From Candidatus Parcubacteria bacterium (GTDB lineage: Bacteria; Patescibacteriota; Patescibacteriia; Patescibacteriales; UBA12075), in the NCBI GenBank assembly GCA_023139655.1, contig JAGLNE010000021.1, positions 1 to 16,957 of the forward strand: a stretch of DNA of 16,957 nucleotides, read 5' to 3'. The notes below the pieces were generated by a model. The model saw only the letters and a program-made list of their open reading frames with translations. It did not search any database and had not been told where the DNA came from. Each line of letters starts with the position of its first letter. Positions within the stretch are counted from its first letter, which is position 1. This document shows, one piece after another, positions 4,710-10,457 of this stretch. Made by a program: the position numbers and the translations under genes.

Positions 4710-5489
4710 TTATTTTAATATCTTTAAAACTTGATCATGGATTTTACCATTAGTGATTACCATATGATTAGCGTTCATACCTGGATATTTTCCATTCAAG
4801 TCAGTAATTTTTGCCCCTGCCTCTTTAGCAATTATCATTCCTCCGCCAGAATCAATAATTGGCTGGCTGCCATTTATATCAAAATACGCGTCAAAATAAC
4901 CTTGAGCCAAAAAACATAAAGCCAGACTGCCGCAGCCAAAAGTTCTGAAACGATAAAAATTTTTATAAATTTTTAATAATCTTTTTTCAAGAATTTCCTC
5001 CTGAATTTTTGCATGTTTTTTAGACTGAAAATCAAGATAAATTATTGCTTCTGAAATATTTTTGATTTTGGAGACTTGTAATTTTTTGCCATTTAAAAAT
5101 GCCCCTTTATTTTTTTCAGCCCAATAGCAATCGTTTGTGCATGGATTATAAACTACGCCTATAGTTGGTTCGTTATTTTTCCATAAAGCGATTGACACAG
5201 AAAAGAATTTAATTCCTTTGTAAAAATATTTTGTGCCGTCAAGAGGGTCAATTGTCCACGAGTAACTTGATTGATTATTGATATCACCTTCCTCCTCGCG
5301 CATAATATTATGGCTAGGGAATTTTTTTTGTATAGCAGAAGTTATTATTCTTTCTGATTCTAGGTCTAAATTAGTTGTAATATCACGTATGCCTTGACTT
5401 TTAATAGATTTAGCCTTATTTATATTTTTCAGTATTTTTTTACCTGATTTTTTACATAGTTTAATAATAAATTCTAGATTTTTGCTCAT
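4710..5489 (-). CDS. Inositol monophosphatase family phosphatase
   Basis: Metal-dependent (Mg2+, Li+-sensitive class) sugar- or polyol-phosphate phosphatase. The 259-aa length is typical. Motifs: REEEG at 64-68 supplying metal-binding Glu, WTIDPLDGT at 78-86 (Asp81, Asp84, the DPxDGT metal site), GCGSLALCFLAQGYFDAYF at 185-203, and IIDSGGG..IAKEAGA at 211-226 with Asp213. The usual WD of the last motif is replaced by ID, and the Ala-Ala-Gly after it by Ser-Gly-Gly, but the metal-binding Asp is kept. It is the last gene of the minus-strand operon, 12 bp after the HAD-IIB phosphatase, and has no Shine-Dalgarno site. The substrate cannot be read from sequence: inositol, histidinol, fructose-1,6-bisphosphate or another hexose phosphate are all possible. 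The operon favours a sugar phosphate. Confidence 0.88.
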   Translation of the reverse strand: MSKNLEFIIKLCKKSGKKILKNINKAKSIKSQGIRDITTNLDLESERIITSAIQKKFPSHNIMREEEGDINNQSSYSWTIDPLDGTKYFYKGIKFFSVSIALWKNNEPTIGVVYNPCTNDCYWAEKNKGAFLNGKKLQVSKIKNISEAIIYLDFQSKKHAKIQEEILEKRLLKIYKNFYRFRTFGCGSLALCFLAQGYFDAYFDINGSQPIIDSGGGMIIAKEAGAKITDLNGKYPGMNANHMVITNGKIHDQVLKILK

Positions 5490-5501
5490 TATGTTATTTA
5501 A

Positions 5502-6257
5502 TTATTTAGTTAATTCTTTGATTATTTGTTTCATTAATAAATCCGCCGGTAATAATTCACCCTCAAGCGGAACATAAAAATCGCCTTTTAGTCTGTCTTT
5601 GTCAGCGGTAATTTTAACGCCCGCGCACTCAATTAGCTCTTTGTCGTTATGATTATCGCCAATAGCAAGTACATTTTCTTTTTTTAATTTAAGATGCTTA
5701 ATAAAGGCCGTTAAACCATAACCTTTGGATTGGATGTTTTTTACGCCTATGTCATAAGCTTCGCCGTTCCATACAGTATAAAGATTATCATATTCGCTGA
5801 CTATATCTTCAATCTGGCGCACTTGTCCATGGCAATGTATCGTAATTATAAATTCTTTAGGTTCAAAACCTTTTATATGTTTACTTGAAACTTTTTGCAG
5901 CTTAGGAAATATCTCGCGCAAATATTTATAACTATTGGTGTGCTGAATTAAATTTCCGTCAAACCAGGTAACGCTGCCGTTTTCATAAGTCAGACTAGTA
6001 AAGGGCAATATTTCCCTAAACATATCTTGTAGCATATAAAGTCCCCTTCCCGAGCTTATATTTATAAGAAGACCGAGCTCGTGCAATTTTTTTATTTGTT
6101 CAATTTGTTTTTTAGCGATTCTTTTTGTTTCAAAGGTTGTCCAATTGTCTTTTTGTTCTATTTTAGTTCCGCGAGGGACTAAAACCCCGTCAACATCAAA
6201 AATAATAAGCTTAATATTAGTTAAAACCTTTTTTGTTAGATAATTTATTGGTTGCAT
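5502..6257 (-). CDS. HAD-IIB (Cof-like) sugar phosphatase
   Basis: Haloacid dehalogenase superfamily, subclass IIB, 251 aa. Motif I is FDVDGVLVPRG with nucleophile Asp21 and acid/base Asp23; motif II is ISSGRG (Ser69 or Ser68), followed by YENGS (91-95); motif III is Lys178 in IQSKGYGL; motif IV is GDNHNDKEL with Asp201 and Asp205. The alpha/beta cap lies between motifs II and III (about 95-175). This arrangement is shared by sucrose-phosphatase, mannosyl-3-phosphoglycerate phosphatase, trehalose-phosphatase, HAD-type phosphomannomutase and Cof proteins; the exact substrate is open. The operon holds a classical mutase and an IMPase-type enzyme, which favours a hexose- or glycosyl-phosphate substrate. 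The ATG at 6255-6257 is not preceded by a Shine-Dalgarno site. Confidence 0.85.
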   Translation of the reverse strand: MQPINYLTKKVLTNIKLIIFDVDGVLVPRGTKIEQKDNWTTFETKRIAKKQIEQIKKLHELGLLINISSGRGLYMLQDMFREILPFTSLTYENGSVTWFDGNLIQHTNSYKYLREIFPKLQKVSSKHIKGFEPKEFIITIHCHGQVRQIEDIVSEYDNLYTVWNGEAYDIGVKNIQSKGYGLTAFIKHLKLKKENVLAIGDNHNDKELIECAGVKITADKDRLKGDFYVPLEGELLPADLLMKQIIKELTK

Positions 6258-6302
6258 ATTTTTAAAATTAAAATATAGAAAAATTATATTTTTTAATTAT
6301 TT

Positions 6303-7619
6303 TTAATTCTCATAAGTATCTTTTATGTATTCATTTATATCAATTTCTGTATCTTGAACGTCCTTCTTGTCTAATATTCCGTCTTGTAATATTTTAAATT
6401 TTTGACTTGAGGTCGGTATTTTTTTGTCACGACCATTATCTGTTTCAAATTGACGATATGCTTGTTTGTAATTTCTTGTTACTGTATTTCCATTAATACT
6501 ATAACTGATATTCATATCCTTTCGAAAACCGCCCCATTGGTCCAGATAGTTATCATATCTAGCTGGATTTTCTAAAATTTTAAAAACTTTTTCTCTGTCT
6601 TCTTGGGCATATTGACTTTTTGCTATTTTTACAGCTTTAAACATATCTATGGCTGGATAATTTTCCTGTCCGCCCTCATGTTTTATCGCTGTATCTGTTT
6701 TAGGAAATTTATTATATCGGCTAGCCTGCGGATTATTATAATGAATATTAGCAAATCGTCGCTTTGTATTTAAGTCATTGTAATCATCAACGTGTCTAGC
6801 GCTATCATCAATAGTAATTATAAATGGTTGTGAGTCAGGGTACCATTCTTTTAATCCTGCTTCCACTACTTCTTTTTTTGATCTGTCTGTATAAATAATA
6901 TCATCAACATACTCATCAACACCAGAACCATCAACTTTCATCTTTTGAAAATTTAATTCACCAGAAGTCAAAATAGTAATTCTTGGCGAACCAGTATAAA
7001 GCGTGCGCATTGCTAGTAATGCCCGACAAATTGCCTTATCAACATATTGTTCTAAGTTTATGTTTGATAAAGCGCTATTTATTTCTTTCTCTTTATCAGG
7101 ATTAATTTCAATTAATTTATTAATAAAAACATCAAACTGAAACATTTTATTCTTTGATTCATTTTTAATTTTTGAGGTGTTATATATTTTTTCAAATTTT
7201 CCATTGCTTATCTCTAGTATATTACGAATTTGAGTACGAATATTATTTTTATAAGCTGTTGCTTGAAATATAACATCATCAAAGTCAACTAATAGCCAAG
7301 TATCACTTTTTTCTTTTTGTTCGCTTGCGCCATTTCTGTACTTTGATTCACGAACTTTGTCATAATACCCAACTGATTCAACCGACTCATGAATTACGCC
7401 TAATTGGATTTTACTATGGTGTTGTATGGGTAGCTCTAATTTCTTAATTTGCCTTTCTTTTGGTTGTAATTTGGGCGATCTTTCATTTAGCTGTTTAAAT
7501 ATTGTTTTATCCAGCGCATCATAAAGCTTATGTTTTATTTCGGTTTCTGTCATTTTTTCAGTAATTTCTGAGTCATGCGTTTGTCTCGCTTTGTTATGTA
7601 AAAATTTAGGTTTTTCCAT
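6303..7619 (-). CDS. HAD-like protein of unknown function with N- and C-terminal extensions
   Basis: No known family by eye, but a HAD-type core is visible. Numbering is from an alternative TTG start at 7634 (443 aa); the ATG at 7617-7619 (438 aa) is preferred because it is not embedded in the preceding gene. Motif I is WLLVDFDDVIF with Asp117 and Asp119, motif II is ITILTSGE (Thr223/Ser224), a basic residue lies in DRSKKEVVEAG (Lys253/254), and motif IV is FIITIDDSARHVDD (Asp276/Asp277). About 140 residues between motifs I and II, mostly helical, could be a C1-type cap. The first 110 residues are charged and low in hydrophobics. The last 130 (after about 310) are polar, Lys/Asp-rich and unlike any HAD domain I know. 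No signal peptide or membrane segment. It overlaps or abuts the mutase gene upstream, so translation is probably coupled. Confidence 0.7.
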   Translation of the reverse strand: MEKPKFLHNKARQTHDSEITEKMTETEIKHKLYDALDKTIFKQLNERSPKLQPKERQIKKLELPIQHHSKIQLGVIHESVESVGYYDKVRESKYRNGASEQKEKSDTWLLVDFDDVIFQATAYKNNIRTQIRNILEISNGKFEKIYNTSKIKNESKNKMFQFDVFINKLIEINPDKEKEINSALSNINLEQYVDKAICRALLAMRTLYTGSPRITILTSGELNFQKMKVDGSGVDEYVDDIIYTDRSKKEVVEAGLKEWYPDSQPFIITIDDSARHVDDYNDLNTKRRFANIHYNNPQASRYNKFPKTDTAIKHEGGQENYPAIDMFKAVKIAKSQYAQEDREKVFKILENPARYDNYLDQWGGFRKDMNISYSINGNTVTRNYKQAYRQFETDNGRDKKIPTSSQKFKILQDGILDKKDVQDTEIDINEYIKDTYEN

Positions 7620-7623
7620 ATTT

Positions 7624-9015
7624 TTATAATCCAATTTTTTTTCTTTGGTTTGCAGGCATTACAATCCCTGACCCATCCATTAAATTTATCATCTTGCGGG
7701 TTATGTCCAAAAGATCATTTTTTGTTTTACCTTCAAATTTAACTTTTATAAAAGCGGAAGTGTTTGACGGGCGAACAATTCCCCAGCCGTTTTTAAAATT
7801 TATTCTTGAGCCATCAACATCATTAACGTCAAGTCCTTTCTCTTTTGCTATTTTAGTAAAATTATCAACCACCTGATATTTTTTTGTATCAGGAAATTCT
7901 ATAAAAATTTCTTCCCCCACGCAATATTTTGGCAAAGAATTTAAAAAAGCAATAAAATCTTTTTTTTCAGAAGCGATTTGAACCAGTTTTAAAGAAGCAA
8001 ACAAAGCATCGTCTGTTAAATAGTATTCTAGCGGAAAATAAAAATGGCAGGTAGTTTCGCCGCCAAAAACCGCATTGTTTTTAATTATTTTAGATAACAC
8101 GGCCGCGTGATAACCAACTGTTAATTCAATTGTTTGTTTATGTTTTTCTACTTCCTCAATTAACGCCATAGACGCTCTAGCATCCACAACTATTGGTCCT
8201 AATTTTTTATCAAACGTGTCTTTAGTAAAAATCATTAGCAAATCATCACCGTTTATTATATTTCCTTTATTATCTATAAAACCCGCACGATCGCCATCGC
8301 CGTCATAGGCGATACCTAAATTAGCCTTCTTTTTCAACACTTCTTTTTTTAAATCCTCCATATTTTCTTTATGGTATGGATCAGCGATATGATTAGGGAA
8401 CGAATCGTCCGGCTCGGAATATATAGTATTCACCTCACAGCCTAATAATTTAAATATTTTTTCCGGGAGCAGACGAGCCGTGCCATTGCCTGAATCTATA
8501 ATAAGTTTAAGCGGTTTTCTTATGTTTATTTTACTTGTAATATATTTTATATAATCTTTTTCAGCATCTATTTTTTTGATTGCTGAATTTTGACTTTTTG
8601 TTTTAAGTAATTGGTTGTTAATGATTAAATTTTTAATTTTATCGTAATCTTCAGGTAAGGTCGGGGTAGCGTTTTTTAAAACCATTTTAATTCCGTTAAA
8701 TTCGCCTCCCAGATGAGATGCTGTGACAACAATCCCCGCGTCAAAATTATAATGACAAACAGCAAAATAAACCACTGGGGTTATTACTATACCAACATCA
8801 ATAACTTCTTTACCACCATCAATAAGTCCATTAATTACAGCTTGGACAAGCGATGGAGTGCTCTTTCTTGTGTCTCCTCCGACAACGATACGTTTTATTT
8901 CCGGAAACAGATTGGCAAAACCCAGAGCAATATTGTAAGCAGCTTCTTCATTAAATTTTTTGGGATATTTCCCGCGAATATCATATCTTCTAAAAATTGT
9001 TTTATCTATTTTCAT
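7624..9015 (-). CDS. Phosphomannomutase/phosphoglucomutase
   Basis: Alpha-D-phosphohexomutase that moves phosphate between C6 and C1 of mannose or glucose through a phosphoserine. The 463-aa product has the usual four domains: FRRYDIRGKYP (8-18), GGDTRKSTP (46-54), the catalytic loop VVTASHLGGEFNGIK (97-110) with Ser100, metal loop YDGDGDR (237-243), sugar loop GGETTCH (318-324) and phosphate-binding RPSNTSAFIKVKFEG (415-429). Three loops deviate from the textbook forms: TASHLGG instead of TASHNP, GGETTCH instead of GGExSGH, and SNTSA instead of SNTEP. The catalytic Ser, Asp triad and Arg are present, so activity is likely; the sugar-specificity loop may differ. It lies second in the operon, 16 bp after the bactofilin-like gene, and overlaps or abuts the HAD-like gene. 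It would supply mannose-1-P or glucose-1-P for glycan or nucleotide-sugar synthesis. Confidence 0.93.
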   Translation of the reverse strand: MKIDKTIFRRYDIRGKYPKKFNEEAAYNIALGFANLFPEIKRIVVGGDTRKSTPSLVQAVINGLIDGGKEVIDVGIVITPVVYFAVCHYNFDAGIVVTASHLGGEFNGIKMVLKNATPTLPEDYDKIKNLIINNQLLKTKSQNSAIKKIDAEKDYIKYITSKINIRKPLKLIIDSGNGTARLLPEKIFKLLGCEVNTIYSEPDDSFPNHIADPYHKENMEDLKKEVLKKKANLGIAYDGDGDRAGFIDNKGNIINGDDLLMIFTKDTFDKKLGPIVVDARASMALIEEVEKHKQTIELTVGYHAAVLSKIIKNNAVFGGETTCHFYFPLEYYLTDDALFASLKLVQIASEKKDFIAFLNSLPKYCVGEEIFIEFPDTKKYQVVDNFTKIAKEKGLDVNDVDGSRINFKNGWGIVRPSNTSAFIKVKFEGKTKNDLLDITRKMINLMDGSGIVMPANQRKKIGL

Positions 9016-9031
9016 AGTAAGTTATTTATTT

Positions 9032-10186
9032 TTAATCATTTTTATCATCACATTTTTTAAAGTGAAAATATATTCCGCCCAGGCCCCACCATATGGCGGT
9101 TAGGCAAATGATCCAGCCGATAAACGGGATCGTAGAAAGCAGGCAGAGGATTGTGACACCGATGATCATGGCAATAATCAGAGAATCTTTTTTACTTTGA
9201 TAGAATTTTTCCAGCATAGACCGGCCGATCAAAATACCCACCAAAATTTTACTGATACAAATAGCGATCAGCCAAACACCGATCAAAATAGCGGCCAAAG
9301 GTATGCCGATCAAAGTAAATAATAGGATCAGGGCAATGATCGGGGTTAAGAACATTACGATCGCGCCCCAGCCGATTGACGCGCCCTTTTTGGCAAGCAT
9401 TTTATTGGTAAGGTCTTTAATTTCTTTTCGCCAAAAACTAATCAAAACCAAACCAATCAGCAGGCTGGAAAAAACAGAAAAAAGAATCTCCCAGGCGCTG
9501 GCAAAAGCAGTATGTTTTTTATGTTTTTTATCAGAAAAGCTAAATCCGGTCTCGCCGTTAATAGTAGCTCCCTCTTTTATACTCCCGGCTTTACTGGAAG
9601 TGTAGTATAGATTACCATGAATAACAGCGTCTTTGTTTACAACCAGGGGCATGGTTTTTGTGTCATGGCATTCTTTGCAAAGCCTTACGCGGACATCTTT
9701 GCCGATTTCACCGTTAATAATTAATTGCTCAACAACGCCATGAAGATCGCCGTTAACTTTTCCATGAATTTCTCCAAACACGCCAGCCAAAAACATGTCC
9801 CAGCCTACGTTTGCCTCTGAGCTTAAAGTAACTGACGCGCCTACGGCTTGTACATTTCTGGCAACATTTGAATTAATACTAACCGCGTTGCCGGCCACTC
9901 GAACCGAACCGCCTACTTCGCCGTTAATAACTATAGCCTCAGCAACACAAATTACATCACCGTCAACCAGGCCGTTAACAATAACAGTGCGCCCGGCACA
10001 AAATATATCGCCTTTTACATGGCCATCAACAGTTATTGATTGCCCGGCGGCATAGAGATTGCCTTCAATAACATCATTTTCCCCGATAAACACTGTATTA
10101 TTGGTATTAACCGAAAAGGCCAAAACAGTGGAAGGTAGAATTAATAAAAGAAAAGCGAGCATAATTAATAGACTTGTTTTTTTCAT
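9032..10186 (-). CDS. Bactofilin-like beta-repeat protein with signal peptide and membrane domain
   Basis: The 384-aa product begins with a signal peptide (about 1-23, MKKTSLLIMLAFLLLILPST then VLA). Residues 30-215 are a series of short repeats of the form V.GDI.CAG..V.V.G.V, as in bactofilins and other polymer-forming beta-helix proteins. This region includes a Cys170-Cys173-His174 (CKECH) loop. From about 231 to 376 lie four or more membrane helices (AWEILFSVFSSLLIGLVL; the long 272-320 pair; 335-376). The beta-helix would therefore face outside the cytoplasmic membrane, unlike classical cytoplasmic bactofilins. CKECH contains a CxxCH heme-like pattern, but a single motif in a beta-repeat is weak evidence for heme. 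It is first in the minus-strand operon, with no Shine-Dalgarno site, next to sugar-phosphate enzymes; a role in cell-envelope structure is inferred. Confidence 0.8.
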   Translation of the reverse strand: MKKTSLLIMLAFLLLILPSTVLAFSVNTNNTVFIGENDVIEGNLYAAGQSITVDGHVKGDIFCAGRTVIVNGLVDGDVICVAEAIVINGEVGGSVRVAGNAVSINSNVARNVQAVGASVTLSSEANVGWDMFLAGVFGEIHGKVNGDLHGVVEQLIINGEIGKDVRVRLCKECHDTKTMPLVVNKDAVIHGNLYYTSSKAGSIKEGATINGETGFSFSDKKHKKHTAFASAWEILFSVFSSLLIGLVLISFWRKEIKDLTNKMLAKKGASIGWGAIVMFLTPIIALILLFTLIGIPLAAILIGVWLIAICISKILVGILIGRSMLEKFYQSKKDSLIIAMIIGVTILCLLSTIPFIGWIICLTAIWWGLGGIYFHFKKCDDKND

Positions 10187-10242
10187 ATGTTTATAGTAAA
10201 ACTAGTAAATAGGATTTACACGTTTGAATAATAATCACGATC

Positions 10243-10330
10243 ACATTGGCTAATATTATTTATTTTTTCGCTGCGGAACTCGCTTCGCTCAGACAGCCTC
10301 GCTTCAAAAATAAATAATATTAACCAATGT
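10243..10330. repeat. 88-bp inverted-repeat element with REP-like core
   Basis: Left arm 10243-10267 and right arm 10306-10330 are 25 bp each, complementary at 24 positions (mismatch at 10250). They flank a GC-richer centre, 10268-10305, that holds GCTG/CAGC pairing and the 13-mer TCGCTTCGCTCAG (10280-10292). The same 13-mer is found in the element inside elp3 (11059-11071). The element sits in the 271-bp gap between the divergent bactofilin-like gene and elp3. It may act as a bidirectional transcription stop or be a small non-autonomous mobile element; no transposase is nearby. Confidence 0.8.
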
Positions 10331-10391
10331 TTGTACTTATTAAACAAGTGATATATAAGTTATAAAATAGTAAGACCGGTAAGATTAGTAA

Positions 10392-10400
10392 TGGTATAAT
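10392..10400 (+). promoter_or_regulatory. Candidate extended -10 promoter of elp3
   Basis: TGG directly followed by the consensus TATAAT (10395-10400), with no good -35, as is allowed for extended-10 promoters. The RNA start would be near 10407, about 50 nt before the elp3 ATG. A second possible pair is TTGTAC (10331-10336) with TATAAG (10354-10359). Confidence 0.45.
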
Positions 10401-10417
10401 AATAGTATCAATTTATT

Positions 10418-10445
10418 AGTAAGCAGTAAATAGTAAACAGAGTAT
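10418..10445 (+). repeat. Heptad array before elp3 (4 units)
   Basis: AGTAAGC, AGTAAAT, AGTAAAC, AGAGTAT in strict 7-bp register, ending 12 nt before the elp3 ATG. The unit AGTAAAC recurs at 14319-14325 in another array. Confidence 0.75.
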
Positions 10446-10457
10446 TATAAATAATTT

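Noticed and set aside
8713..9060. Plus-strand 115-aa open frame
   Set aside because: Antisense to the mutase start region, with no promoter or Shine-Dalgarno site and a low-complexity translation.
9303..10055. Two plus-strand frames of 100 and 86 aa
   Set aside because: Antisense to the bactofilin-like gene; the repeats of that gene create open frames on the other strand.
10243..10330. Insertion sequence
   Set aside because: The element is only 88 bp, encodes nothing, and I see no target-site duplication; described as an inverted-repeat element instead.
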